Assembly: GCF_001940225.2 (NCBI RefSeq)
Contig: NZ_CP135164.1
Span: 1,178,001 to 1,242,000 of the forward strand
Length of the DNA: 64,000 nucleotides
From: Roseburia sp. 499
Lineage (GTDB): Bacteria; Bacillota; Clostridia; Lachnospirales; Lachnospiraceae
Direction of reading: 5' to 3'
Part shown: positions 17,534-25,884 of the stretch, piece by piece
Numbering within the stretch: the first letter of the stretch is position 1
Layout: each line of letters opens with the position of its first letter
The notes under the pieces: generated by a model
What the model saw: only the letters and a program-made list of their open reading frames with translations
What the model was told of the DNA's origin: nothing
Databases searched by the model: none
Translations under genes and position numbers: made by a program

Positions 17534-17781
17534 AGACAATGCAAAAGCAGTCTATAAATATCTGTTCTGCCTGACCCATGATGCGGATATCTCAGAAGAA
17601 CTCACGCAAGAGACCTTTTATCAGGCGACCAAAGGAATTTATGTATCTTAGATTGGCCGGAGAACTGAACTTTGCAGAAATCGGAAACATCATGGGAAAA
17701 ACAGAAAACTGGGCGAGAGTTACATTTTATCGAGGAAAACAAAAATTAATGAAAGGAAGAGAAGAATGGAACAGAAATTAA
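17526..17781 (+). pseudogene. ECF sigma factor remnant with internal deletion and frame change
   Basis: One frame (17526 to about 17640) encodes region 2 of an ECF sigma factor, IYEDNAKAVYKYL to THDADISEELTQETFYQA. It stops just after a junction near 17630. From there another frame (17578-17781) encodes region 4: FMYLRLAGELNFAEIGNIMG, then KTENWARVTFYRGKQKLM. The stretch joining regions 2 and 4 (roughly 60-80 residues) is missing and the frame has shifted. The N-terminal start is also lost against the CMD gene. It overlaps the anti-sigma gene that follows, the usual pairing. Confidence 0.85.
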
Positions 17782-18341
17782 CATGTGATACTATAAGAGA
17801 TTTGCTTCCTATGTATGTGGATGATATGACAAGTGAAGCAACCAATGAATTAATCAAAGAACATCTCAGTGAATGTAAAGAATGCAATCAGATATTAGAA
17901 AATATGAAGCAGCCTGTGGTTGTAGAAACGGCACCGGAGGTAAAAGATTTTAAAAAGTATCTGAAAAAGTCAAGAGCCAGTATACTTTACTGGATTATGG
18001 GGGTTCTGACAGGATATTTACCTATTTATGTAATGGTAAATTCGGAAAAACATCCATTTGTAAAAGGGATTGCCGTAGCGAATGGATGCACATTTTTGTT
18101 AGTGGCAGTCGTTCAGGTGGTTTTGTATTAACAGATGGGAATAGGGGAATTATGGTTCCTTTCTATGGCAGTTCCGGCAAATTTTCTTACGAACTGGATT
18201 GTGGGAGATGTTGAGAAACTAACGGATTATTTTAATACATTTGTATCAAATGGTCTGGGAAATTTGATAGTAGCCATTATTTTACTAATAATCGGGATTA
18301 CTATAAGTATAAAGAATAGCAAACATAAAGCCGAGGAATAG
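17766..18341 (+). pseudogene. Zinc-finger anti-sigma factor gene split by a TAA codon
   Basis: The first part (121 codons from 17766) carries the ZF-HC2 motif H-x3-C-x2-C (EHLSECKECNQIL) near residue 33 and two likely membrane helices (about 75-121). It ends at TAA 18129-18131. The same frame continues at once with QMGIGELWFLSM and a membrane helix to 18341. Related anti-sigma factors run through this point, so I read it as one 191-codon gene with a nonsense mutation. The alternative is a shortened protein plus a separate 68-residue peptide. Its cognate sigma factor is deleted, which fits decay. Confidence 0.65.
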
Positions 18342-18398
18342 AACATATGCTTCATTAAGGTAACGTTGTCACGTTTTGTAGAATTTTTCACAAATTGA

Positions 18399-18427
18399 TT
18401 GAATTTTCAAAAGAAGTATATTAGAAT
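18399..18427 (+). promoter_or_regulatory. Promoter of the NfnAB-like operon
   Basis: TTGAAT (18399-18404), 17-nt spacer, TAGAAT (18422-18427), 48 bp before the coding start. Confidence 0.55.
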
Positions 18428-18474
18428 AGAAACGTTGAATAAAAATGTACGAACATTAGGGCGGAGGTTTGAGT

Positions 18475-19362
18475 ATGTACCCAATCGTGAAAAAGAAAAA
18501 ACTGGCTGACAAGATATATCTTATGGATGTAAAAGCACCTCGTGTTGCTAAGTCCTGTCTGCCTGGACAATTTGTAATTGTAAAAATGGATGAAGAAGGA
18601 GAACGTATTCCTCTTACCATTTGTGATTATGACAGAGAAGCAGGAACGATTACCATTGTGTTCCAGACAGTAGGTGCGTCTACTGAGAGAATGGTGAATC
18701 TTGAGGAAGGAGATGCATTCCGGGATTTCGTAGGACCTTTAGGATGTGCATCTGAATTGACAGAGACACCAATTGAAGAATTAAAGAAAAAGAAAATCGT
18801 GTTTATTGCCGGCGGTGTTGGTACAGCTCCGGTATACCCTCAGGTAAAATGGCTCCATGAAAACGGTGTAGATTGTGATGTTATCATGGGATCTAAGACA
18901 AAAGACCTGTTGATATTAGTTGATGAAATGGAAAAGGTAGCAGGAAATCTGTATGTAACAACAGATGATGGTTCCTATGGATTCCATGGTATGGGAACCA
19001 ATCAGTTAGAAGAGCTGGTGAATGCAGGAAATAAATATGACTTATGTATTGCTATCGGACCGATGATTATGATGAAGTTTGTCTGTCTGCTTACTAAGAA
19101 ATTGGAGATTCCAACGATTGTTTCATTGAATCCAATTATGGTAGACGGAACCGGAATGTGCGGTGCATGCCGTGTAACTGTTGGCGGAGAGGTTAAATTT
19201 GCTTGTGTAGATGGACCTGAATTTGATGGACATTTGGTCGATTTTGATCAGGCGATGAAACGTCAGCAGATGTATAAGACAGAAGAAGGAAGAGCTATGT
19301 TAAAAGTGCAGGAAGGCGATACACATCACGGCGGCTGCGGACATTGCGGAGGTGACAAATAA
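18475..19362 (+). CDS. nfnA: NfnA-like FAD/NAD-binding subunit (sulfide/dihydroorotate dehydrogenase-like)
   Basis: The start at ATG 18475 has GGAGG at 7-nt spacing; the TTG six bases earlier overlaps the ribosome site. The 295-residue protein has an FAD-binding barrel (about 1-100), an NAD(P)-binding fold (about 105-220; IAGGVGTAPVYP) and a C-terminal Cys cluster for a [2Fe-2S] centre (GTGMCGACRVT, then FACVDG). With the next gene it matches NfnAB, which couples NADH and reduced ferredoxin to NADP+ reduction by electron bifurcation. Many databases call the pair GltB/GltA-like or SudBA. The Cys-rich tail GGCGHCGG is unusual. Confidence 0.82.
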   Translation: MYPIVKKKKLADKIYLMDVKAPRVAKSCLPGQFVIVKMDEEGERIPLTICDYDREAGTITIVFQTVGASTERMVNLEEGDAFRDFVGPLGCASELTETPIEELKKKKIVFIAGGVGTAPVYPQVKWLHENGVDCDVIMGSKTKDLLILVDEMEKVAGNLYVTTDDGSYGFHGMGTNQLEELVNAGNKYDLCIAIGPMIMMKFVCLLTKKLEIPTIVSLNPIMVDGTGMCGACRVTVGGEVKFACVDGPEFDGHLVDFDQAMKRQQMYKTEEGRAMLKVQEGDTHHGGCGHCGGDK

Positions 19363-20747
19363 TGGATGTAATGAAGAAAGTACCAGTAAGAGAGCAGGAA
19401 CCACAGGTTCGTGCTAAAAACTTTGAAGAAGTATGTTTAGGATATAATAAGGAAGAAGCTATGGAAGAAGCTTCCAGATGCTTAAATTGTAAAAATGCAC
19501 AGTGTGTAAAGGGATGTCCGGTTTCCATTGATATTCCGGGATTCGTTTCACAAGTAAAGGAAGGAAACTTTGAAGAAGCATATCATATAATCAGCAAGTC
19601 CAGTGCACTTCCGGCAGTATGTGGTCGTGTCTGCCCACAGGAAAGCCAGTGTGAAGGAAAATGTATCCGTGGTATCAAGGGAGAAGCAGTTTCCATTGGT
19701 AAGATGGAACGTTTTGTAGCTGACTGGGCAAGAGAAAATGGAATTAAGCCACAGCCGGCAGCAGAGAAAAAGGGACACAAGGTTGCTGTTATCGGTTCCG
19801 GTCCTGCTGGTCTTACATGTGCAGGAGATTTGGCAAAAATGGGTTATGATGTTACTATTTTTGAAGCACTCCATGAAGCAGGTGGTGTGTTGATTTATGG
19901 TATTCCTGAATTCCGTTTGCCGAAGGATAAAGTAGTGGCAAAAGAAATCGAGAATGTAAAAGCGTTGGGCGTTAAGATTGAAACCAACGTAGTAATTGGA
20001 AAGGCAACTACCATTGATGAACTGATGGAAGAAGAAGGATTTGAAGCAGTATTTGTAGGTTCCGGTGCAGGACTTCCGAGATTTATGGGAATTCCGGGAG
20101 AGCAGGCAAATGGTGTATTTTCTGCGAATGAGTTCCTTACCAGAAATAATCTGATGAAAGCATTTAAGGATGAATATGATACACCTATTATGAAAGGAAA
20201 GAAAGTTGCTGTAGTAGGTGGTGGTAACGTTGCTATGGACGCAGCAAGAACAGCCTTAAGACTTGGAGCAGAGGTACATATTGTATATAGAAGAAGTGAG
20301 TCTGAACTTCCGGCGCGTGTGGAAGAAGTTCATCATGCGAAGGAAGAGGGAATTATTTTCGACCTCTTAACCAATCCTACTGAAATTTTAGTAGATGAAA
20401 ATGGATGGGTAAAAGGAATGACTTGTATTCGTATGGAATTAGGAGAGCCGGATGAGTCTGGAAGAAGAAGTCCGGTAGAAGTAGCAGGCTCTGAATTTGA
20501 TTTAGAGTTGGATACAGTTATCATGTCACTGGGAACATCACCAAATCCATTAATTTCCTCTACTACAAAGGGACTGGAAATTAATAGAAGAAAATGTATT
20601 GTAGCAGAGGAAGAAAATGGTGCTACAAGTAAGCCAGGCGTCTTTGCTGGTGGGGATGCGGTAACCGGAGCAGCTACTGTAATCCTTGCTATGGGAGCAG
20701 GAAAAGCAGCTGCAAAGGGTATTGACGAATACCTTTCTAACAAGTAA
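19362..20747 (+). CDS. nfnB: NfnB-like / glutamate synthase small-subunit-type flavoprotein
   Basis: This gene overlaps the previous one by one base (TAATG), so they are translationally coupled. The 461-residue protein starts with a ferredoxin-like region with two Cys clusters (CLNCKNAQCVKGCPV and CGRVCPQESQCEGKC). An FAD-binding GSGPAGLTCAGDL motif follows near residue 145, then an NADP-binding GGGNVAMDAARTAL near residue 287 and a final FAD motif with GVFAGGDAVTGAATV. It is the large NfnB-type subunit. It is often annotated gltA, but no glutamate synthase large subunit is next to it, which favours the Nfn reading. Confidence 0.85.
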   Translation: MDVMKKVPVREQEPQVRAKNFEEVCLGYNKEEAMEEASRCLNCKNAQCVKGCPVSIDIPGFVSQVKEGNFEEAYHIISKSSALPAVCGRVCPQESQCEGKCIRGIKGEAVSIGKMERFVADWARENGIKPQPAAEKKGHKVAVIGSGPAGLTCAGDLAKMGYDVTIFEALHEAGGVLIYGIPEFRLPKDKVVAKEIENVKALGVKIETNVVIGKATTIDELMEEEGFEAVFVGSGAGLPRFMGIPGEQANGVFSANEFLTRNNLMKAFKDEYDTPIMKGKKVAVVGGGNVAMDAARTALRLGAEVHIVYRRSESELPARVEEVHHAKEEGIIFDLLTNPTEILVDENGWVKGMTCIRMELGEPDESGRRSPVEVAGSEFDLELDTVIMSLGTSPNPLISSTTKGLEINRRKCIVAEEENGATSKPGVFAGGDAVTGAATVILAMGAGKAAAKGIDEYLSNK

Positions 20748-20766
20748 AATAAGTGTGACAAAAGAT

Positions 20767-20800
20767 AAGGGGATTACCAAATGAGGTAAATCCCCTTTCT
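20767..20800 (+). terminator. Terminator of the NfnAB-like operon
   Basis: The stem AAGGGGATT.ACC / GGTAAATCCCCTT has a 6-nt loop and ends in TTTCT. Confidence 0.8.
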
Positions 20801-20887
20801 ATATAAAAGTTAAAAGCAAAAGGTTGTGCAAAAACAGATGAATATTCCTAAGAAAAGCGGGAATGTTAAAATAAGGAGGAAGAAGAT

Positions 20888-22054
20888 ATGAAAGATACTA
20901 CAGTAACAGAGAGCATTTTGTACATAGGGGCAGATGATAAGGATATTGATTTATTTGAGAGTCAGTATGTGGTACCAAATGGGGTTTCCTATAATTCATA
21001 TGTGATTATGGATGAAAAAATTGCAGTAATGGATACCGTAGACGCTAGAAGAACAGAGGAATGGCTTGAAAATTTGGATAGAGCATTGGCAGGCAGAACA
21101 CCGGATTATTTGGTGGTTTCTCATATGGAGCCAGATCATGCATCCAATGTTCAGAAATTGGCAGAGAAATATCCAAATATGCAAATCGTTGGAAATGCAA
21201 AGACTTTCCCAATGATTGGTCAGTTTTTTGATATAGATTTATCTCAGCGGTCTGTTGTGGTAAAGGAAGGGGATACCTTAAGTCTTGGAAAGCATGAACT
21301 TCAGTTCTTTATGGCGCCAATGGTGCATTGGCCGGAAGTAATGGTTTCTTATGAGAAAAGTGAGAAAATTCTGTTCTCCGCAGATGGTTTTGGTAAGTTC
21401 GGCGCATTAGATACGGAAGAAGATTGGGCATGTGAGGCAAGACGTTACTATTTTAATATTGTTGGAAAATATGGGGTACAGGTACAGGCGTTGTTAAAGA
21501 AAGCAGCAACCCTTGATATTGCTATGATTTGCCCATTACACGGACCTATTTTGAAAGAAGATTTGGGATACTATATTGGAAAATATAATACTTGGAGCAG
21601 TTACGAGCCGGAGGACGATGGGGTCTTGGTAGCGTATGCATCTATTCATGGAAATACAAGAAAAGCTGCAGAAAAGATGAAAGAGATTTTGGAAGCAAAG
21701 GGAGCAGCTAAGGTTGCTATTACAGATTTATCCAGAGATGATATGGCAGAAGCGGTAGAAGATGCGTTCCGTTATGACAAGGTAGTGCTTGCAGCTGCAA
21801 CTTATGATGGAGGCGTATTCCCTTGTATGGAAGAATTCCTGCATCATTTAAAGAGTAAAAACTACCAGAAGAGAAAAATTGCCTTAATCGAAAATGGTTC
21901 TTGGGGTCCAATGGCTGCAAAGACCATGAAGGGAATTTTGGAAGGAATGAAGGAACTTACCATCTGTGATAAAACAGTTACAATCAAGTCTTCCATGAAG
22001 CAGGAAGATGTAACCAAGATGGAAGAATTGGCTGAGGAACTGTTGGCAAAATAG
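20888..22054 (+). CDS. fprA: Flavodiiron protein (A-type flavoprotein, FprA family)
   Basis: The 388-residue protein joins an N-terminal beta-lactamase-like diiron domain (ligand motif HMEPDHASN, then His in MVHWPEVM, Asp in SADGFG and His in CPLHGPIL) to a C-terminal flavodoxin domain from about residue 255 (VAYASIHGNTRKAAEKM). Flavodiiron proteins reduce O2 and/or NO to protect anaerobes, and take electrons from rubredoxin or coenzyme F420 analogues. The ribosome site AAGGAGGAAG is strong. The gene lies after the NfnAB-like terminator and 25 bp before sdaAB. Confidence 0.93.
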   Translation: MKDTTVTESILYIGADDKDIDLFESQYVVPNGVSYNSYVIMDEKIAVMDTVDARRTEEWLENLDRALAGRTPDYLVVSHMEPDHASNVQKLAEKYPNMQIVGNAKTFPMIGQFFDIDLSQRSVVVKEGDTLSLGKHELQFFMAPMVHWPEVMVSYEKSEKILFSADGFGKFGALDTEEDWACEARRYYFNIVGKYGVQVQALLKKAATLDIAMICPLHGPILKEDLGYYIGKYNTWSSYEPEDDGVLVAYASIHGNTRKAAEKMKEILEAKGAAKVAITDLSRDDMAEAVEDAFRYDKVVLAAATYDGGVFPCMEEFLHHLKSKNYQKRKIALIENGSWGPMAAKTMKGILEGMKELTICDKTVTIKSSMKQEDVTKMEELAEELLAK

Positions 22055-22079
22055 AAGTAGTAGAAAATAAGGAACGAAT

Positions 22080-22748
22080 ATGAATTTATTTGATATTGTA
22101 GGACCGGTGATGGTTGGTCCCTCCAGCTCTCATACTGCAGGAGCGGTACGAATTGGATATATTGCAAAATTATTGTTGAATGAAAACGTAAAAAAGGCAG
22201 AGATATATCTCCATGGTTCTTTCCGGGCAACTGGAAAGGGGCATGGTACGGATCGTGCGTTGATCGCTGGGCTACTTGGTATGCATCCGGAGGATGAAAG
22301 AATTCCGGATAGTTTTCAAGTTGCAAAAGAGCAGGGAATGCAGTTTTCCTTTGAGGGAATTGAACTTCGGGATGCACATCCTAATTCTGTTTTGATGAAA
22401 CTGACAGGAGTAAATGGACGAGAGTTGGAAATAGAAGCTGCTTCTATCGGAGGTGGAAGAATTAGAATCAGTAAGTTGGATGGTTTGGAAGCTAATTTCT
22501 GCGGAGATTATCCAACACTTATTGTACACAATTTAGACCAGCCGGGACATGTTGCAGAAGTCACATCTATGCTTGCCCACAAGTCTGTTAATATTGCTAC
22601 CATGCAGCTATATCGTGACAGAAGAGGCGGTGATGCCGTTATGATTATTGAATGCGATAAAGAGGTGCCACCAGAATCCGTTGAATGGTTGGAAAAACTG
22701 GAAGGGGTTCGAAAAGTCACATATTTAAGTCTGATAGAAAAGCAATAA
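22080..22748 (+). CDS. sdaAB: L-serine dehydratase, iron-sulfur dependent, beta subunit
   Basis: SdaAB and SdaAA together deaminate L-serine to pyruvate and ammonia with an oxygen-sensitive [4Fe-4S] cluster. The 222-residue beta subunit begins with the family hallmark FDIVGPVMVGPSSSHTAG and ends in an ACT domain (about 150-222; HNLDQPGHVAEVTSMLA). It is followed 21 bp later by the alpha subunit. The ribosome site is TAAGGAACG. Confidence 0.95.
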   Translation: MNLFDIVGPVMVGPSSSHTAGAVRIGYIAKLLLNENVKKAEIYLHGSFRATGKGHGTDRALIAGLLGMHPEDERIPDSFQVAKEQGMQFSFEGIELRDAHPNSVLMKLTGVNGRELEIEAASIGGGRIRISKLDGLEANFCGDYPTLIVHNLDQPGHVAEVTSMLAHKSVNIATMQLYRDRRGGDAVMIIECDKEVPPESVEWLEKLEGVRKVTYLSLIEKQ

Positions 22749-22769
22749 GTAAAGGTAAGGAGCCACATT

Positions 22770-23645
22770 ATGAGTTTTAAATCATTAAAAGAGATTGTGG
22801 ATAGTGTAAGAGAGCAGAAGAAACCTTTCTGGAGAATTATCATGGAAGATGATATGTCAGAACGGATGGTATCAGAGGAGGAATCTTTTGGTGCCATGAA
22901 AAGAATGTATGATACTATGCGGATGGCAGATCAGTCTTATGATGAAAAGTTGAAATCTGCCAGTGGCTTGGTAGGTGGAGATGGTTGGCAGATGAGGGAA
23001 GCAGTTGCAGCTGGAAAAACAATGTCGGGTGCTTTTATTGGCGAGGTTATGGTGAAAGCTCTAAAAATGGGAGAGTCTAATGCCTGTATGAAGCGAATTG
23101 TGGCAGCTCCTACGGCTGGTTCCTGTGGTGTGATGCCGGCGGTGTTCCTGACTTATCAGGAGCAATATGGTGTTAAGGATGAAAAAATGATTGAAGCCAT
23201 GTTTGTGGCTGCAGGGATTGGTACAGTAATAGCGGAACGTGCTTTTATTGCAGGTGCAACCGGAGGATGTCAGGCCGAAATTGGAAGTGCCAGTGCTATG
23301 GCAGCCGGAGGACTTGCGTATTTGCAAGGAGGAACAGAACAAGAAATTGTCCATGCAGCGGCGATGGCATTAAAAAGTCTGTTGGGATTAGTCTGTGACC
23401 CGGTGGCAGGACTTGTAGAGGTTCCTTGTGTAAAGCGTAATGTAATCGGAGCAGTCAATGCGATTACCAGTGCAGATATGGCAATAGCAGGAATTGTAAG
23501 TCGTATTCCACCGGATGAGGTAATTGATGCCATGCGTGCGGTTGGAATAGCATTACCGAGTTCTTTAAAAGAAACCGGAGAAGGTGGATTGGCAGCAACG
23601 CCTTCCGGAGAAGAATTTACAAGAAGAATGATGGAAGAGCAGTAA
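22770..23645 (+). CDS. sdaAA: L-serine dehydratase, iron-sulfur dependent, alpha subunit
   Basis: The 291-residue catalytic subunit contains the Cys residues that bind the iron-sulfur cluster, in AAPTAGSCGVMPAVF, GATGGCQAEIGSASAMAAGG and LVCDPVAGLVEVPCVKRN. Length and order are as in other clostridial two-subunit enzymes. The terminator stem overlaps its last codons. The enzyme supplies pyruvate from serine for fermentation. Confidence 0.96.
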   Translation: MSFKSLKEIVDSVREQKKPFWRIIMEDDMSERMVSEEESFGAMKRMYDTMRMADQSYDEKLKSASGLVGGDGWQMREAVAAGKTMSGAFIGEVMVKALKMGESNACMKRIVAAPTAGSCGVMPAVFLTYQEQYGVKDEKMIEAMFVAAGIGTVIAERAFIAGATGGCQAEIGSASAMAAGGLAYLQGGTEQEIVHAAAMALKSLLGLVCDPVAGLVEVPCVKRNVIGAVNAITSADMAIAGIVSRIPPDEVIDAMRAVGIALPSSLKETGEGGLAATPSGEEFTRRMMEEQ

Positions 23646-23671
23646 GCCAGTTTTGGTTTACTGCTCTTTTT
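23637..23671 (+). terminator. Terminator of the sda operon, overlapping the sdaAA stop
   Basis: The stem GAGCAGTAA / TTACTGCTC has a 12-nt loop and is followed by TTTTT. The left arm contains the sdaAA stop codon. Confidence 0.85.
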
Positions 23672-23761
23672 AAAAAAATTTTAAATTTTTTGAAGACATT
23701 TTTGTAGTATACTCGTTATAGTAAATGAACAGATAGTAAAACAGAAAAGGAGGCGGATAAA

Positions 23762-24274
23762 ATCGATAATGAAGTGTATTTTGGTTATCTGTTGGATACA
23801 TATCAGAAATTAGTATATTCTATTTGTTTTAAATTTACAGGTAACCAGTTTGACGCAGAAGATTTGACCCAGGAAACATTTTTATCTGTCTATAAGAATT
23901 TAACTACTTTTCAAAGGGATTATGAAAGGGCTTGGATTTGTAAGATTGCTACGAATAAAGGACTAGACTTTATTAAGAGTGCAGGAAGGCGTAGTGAGCC
24001 GAAGGAAGATGCTTATTTTACAGAGGTAAAAGATAGCAGAGACGGACCGGAGGAGGAATACTTACAACAAGAATCCAAAGAATATGTATTTACTATCTGT
24101 CAGAGCCTGAAAAGTCCTTATAAAGAAGTGGCTACAGAGCATTTTTATAGGGAAAAATCAGTAAAAGAAATATCAGAAGAAACGGGAAAAGGAATCAAGA
24201 CCATTCAGACCCAGATATATCGGGCGAAGGCAATGATTAAGAAACTAATAGAAGGGAGGACGACCAAGAGATGA
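23762..24274 (+). CDS. ECF-type RNA polymerase sigma factor (start codon uncertain)
   Basis: The frame encodes region 2 (QFDAEDLTQETFLSVYKNL) and region 4 (VKEISEETGKGIKTIQTQIYRAKAMIKKL) of an ECF sigma factor. The start is a puzzle. The strong AGGAGG at 23748-23753 points to codon 23762, which is ATC, while the first standard start in frame is GTG 23774, 20 nt from the ribosome site. Starting at 23762 gives the usual short acidic N-terminus before YFGYLLDTYQKLVYSIC. It overlaps the anti-sigma gene by 4 bp. With two membrane proteins downstream, an envelope-stress role is likely. Confidence 0.85.
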   Translation: MDNEVYFGYLLDTYQKLVYSICFKFTGNQFDAEDLTQETFLSVYKNLTTFQRDYERAWICKIATNKGLDFIKSAGRRSEPKEDAYFTEVKDSRDGPEEEYLQQESKEYVFTICQSLKSPYKEVATEHFYREKSVKEISEETGKGIKTIQTQIYRAKAMIKKLIEGRTTKR

Positions 24275-24750
24275 CAGAGTTAAGAGAACAGCATATTACA
24301 AGGGAAATGTTTGAATGTTGGCAGCAGGGAAAAATGGAAGGCCAGCGAGAGGAAGAATTTTTAAGACATACGGGAACATGTACTTTTTGCGCAGAACAGT
24401 TTGGCATATGGATGGAAGAGAATCTGATGGAACCACCGGCATATTTGAAAGAAGAAATTACCAGAAGAACCAGACAGATAGATGTACAAACTGCAGTAAA
24501 GGTAAAGCAGACGTCAAAGCAGATGCAGTTGATGATATACAGCTTAAAAGTAGGTCTTGCGGTTGTTGCTTCCATATTTCTATTGACGGTAACTAGCAGT
24601 ATTCAGAATATGAATATGGAGATTCCGTCTCCTAAGTCGGTTACAACAGAAACTCATCAGGAGAAGGAAAGTATCACAGATAAATTGAATCGTGGCAGTA
24701 GTTTTGTTACAGATGCATTAAACCAGATGACCAATGGTGTTTTTAGATAG
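24271..24750 (+). CDS. Anti-sigma factor-like membrane protein with zinc-finger motif
   Basis: The 159-residue protein starts in an ATGA overlap with the sigma factor gene. The N-terminus carries H-x3-C-x2-C (RHTGTCTFCAEQF) as in ZF-HC2 anti-sigma factors. One membrane helix follows (about 90-110, VGLAVVASIFLLTVT), with an extracytoplasmic Ser/Thr-rich tail. It probably holds the sigma factor at the membrane until a surface signal arrives. Confidence 0.8.
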   Translation: MTELREQHITREMFECWQQGKMEGQREEEFLRHTGTCTFCAEQFGIWMEENLMEPPAYLKEEITRRTRQIDVQTAVKVKQTSKQMQLMIYSLKVGLAVVASIFLLTVTSSIQNMNMEIPSPKSVTTETHQEKESITDKLNRGSSFVTDALNQMTNGVFR

Positions 24751-24789
24751 AACAAAAAGGCTTAGAAGAGCAAAGTAGGAGGAATTGAG

Positions 24790-25326
24790 ATGACAAGAAA
24801 GAAAAGTGGATTTTTAACATTCTGTTTCTCGTTAATACCGGGGGCAGGAGAGATGTATATGGGATTTATGAAACAGGGATTAAGCGTTATGGGAGTATTC
24901 TGGGGATTGATTTTTGTTGCGGCTTACCTGAATATTGATCAGGTATTGTTTGTGCTTCCTATCTTGTGGTGTTATAGTTTCTTTCATGTGCATAATTTGA
25001 GAGGAATGTCAGATGAAGAATTTTATGCCGTAGAAGATGATTATTTGTTTCACATAGAGCAGGTATTACCAAATGGAAAATGGAGCAAAAAGCAGAATAA
25101 TATTCTGGCAGGAATCTTAATTTTTGTAGGAATTGCAGTATTGTGGCATTATCTATCTGAATATTTGTATTGGCTGTTACCGGATTGGATTTATTGGACG
25201 TTTGTAGAGGCTATACCACAAATTATCATAGCAGTTCTTTTGGTTTTTGTGGGAATTATGCTGATTCGGGGAAAAAAGGCAGAGTTAGATAAGGAAGAGG
25301 AGAAAAAGAAGGAGGGAACGTTATGA
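24790..25326 (+). CDS. Multi-pass membrane protein of the ECF sigma operon
   Basis: The 178-residue protein has about four or five hydrophobic segments. It begins with a TM2-like hairpin (LTFCFSLIPGAGEMYMGFMKQG), followed by VMGVFWGLIFVAAYL. After a soluble loop (about 75-105), two more helices end in a charged tail rich in Lys and Glu. It lies 39 bp after the anti-sigma gene with ribosome site AGGAGGAATTG. The function is unknown, but position suggests envelope-stress response. Confidence 0.75.
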   Translation: MTRKKSGFLTFCFSLIPGAGEMYMGFMKQGLSVMGVFWGLIFVAAYLNIDQVLFVLPILWCYSFFHVHNLRGMSDEEFYAVEDDYLFHIEQVLPNGKWSKKQNNILAGILIFVGIAVLWHYLSEYLYWLLPDWIYWTFVEAIPQIIIAVLLVFVGIMLIRGKKAELDKEEEKKKEGTL

Positions 25327-25637
25327 GAACCAGAAGAGTAGGAAGTATTACTTGCGGTTGTATGTTGATTGTATTTGGAATATTATTTCTGATTCATATG
25401 GTTTATCCGGCGCTAAGTTTGGCTTTTATTGTAAAGCTGTGGCCGGTTATATTGGTAGCGCTTGGGGCAGAAATGATATTTGCTAATTTGCACCAGGCTT
25501 CGGAAGAAAAGGAAGTAGTTAAGTATGACAAGGGAGCGATTTTTATTACTTTTTTGTTGATGTGCTTTGCCATGGGGATGGGAATTGTAGAATACTGTAT
25601 GGAGTATTATGTGAGATTCGGATATATACACATTTAG
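25323..25637 (+). CDS. Small membrane protein, LiaF/LiaI N-terminal-like
   Basis: The 104-residue protein overlaps the previous gene by 4 bp. It has three hydrophobic helices: CGCMLIVFGILFLIHMV, then LWPVILVALGAEMIF, then ITFLLMCFAMGMGIVEY. The spacing LWPVILVALGAE is typical of the membrane part of LiaF/DUF5668 proteins, which sense envelope stress. It is the last gene of the sigma operon and is followed by a terminator. Confidence 0.75.
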   Translation: MRTRRVGSITCGCMLIVFGILFLIHMVYPALSLAFIVKLWPVILVALGAEMIFANLHQASEEKEVVKYDKGAIFITFLLMCFAMGMGIVEYCMEYYVRFGYIHI

Positions 25638-25641
25638 AAGA

Positions 25642-25683
25642 AAAGAGAGCTATTGCAATAAAAAGTTGCATTAGCTCTTTTTT
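25642..25683 (+). terminator. Terminator of the ECF sigma operon
   Basis: The stem AAAGAGAGCTATTGCAA / TTGCATTAGCTCTTTT has one mismatch and ends in T6. Confidence 0.85.
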
Positions 25684-25776
25684 GGTGCATGGAAAATGAA
25701 TTGTATAAAATGCACAAAAAATAAAGAATTAAAATGTAAAAAACAAACAAAGTAACGGTAAAAATGGAAAATGTTA

Positions 25777-25805
25777 TTGATTTTTTTGGGAATAAGCATT
25801 ATACT
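25777..25805 (+). promoter_or_regulatory. Promoter of the sugar ABC transporter operon
   Basis: TTGATT (25777-25782), 17-nt spacer, TATACT (25800-25805). Two LacI-type operator sequences begin 12 bp after the -10, at the expected transcription start. Confidence 0.75.
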
Positions 25806-25817
25806 AACACTATCAAC

Positions 25818-25843
25818 TGAAAACGTTACCGGAAACGCTTTCA
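25818..25843 (+). promoter_or_regulatory. Two overlapping LacI-family/cre-like operators
   Basis: TGAAAACGTTACCG (25818-25831) and CGGAAACGCTTTCA (25830-25843) each match the cre pattern TGNAANCGNTNNCA with one mismatch. They lie just downstream of the -10, a repressor position. They may bind the LacI-type protein encoded at 29196, CcpA, or both. Confidence 0.65.
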
Positions 25844-25884
25844 GAAGAACAATTCATATTACTATTTATAGGAGGATGTATACT

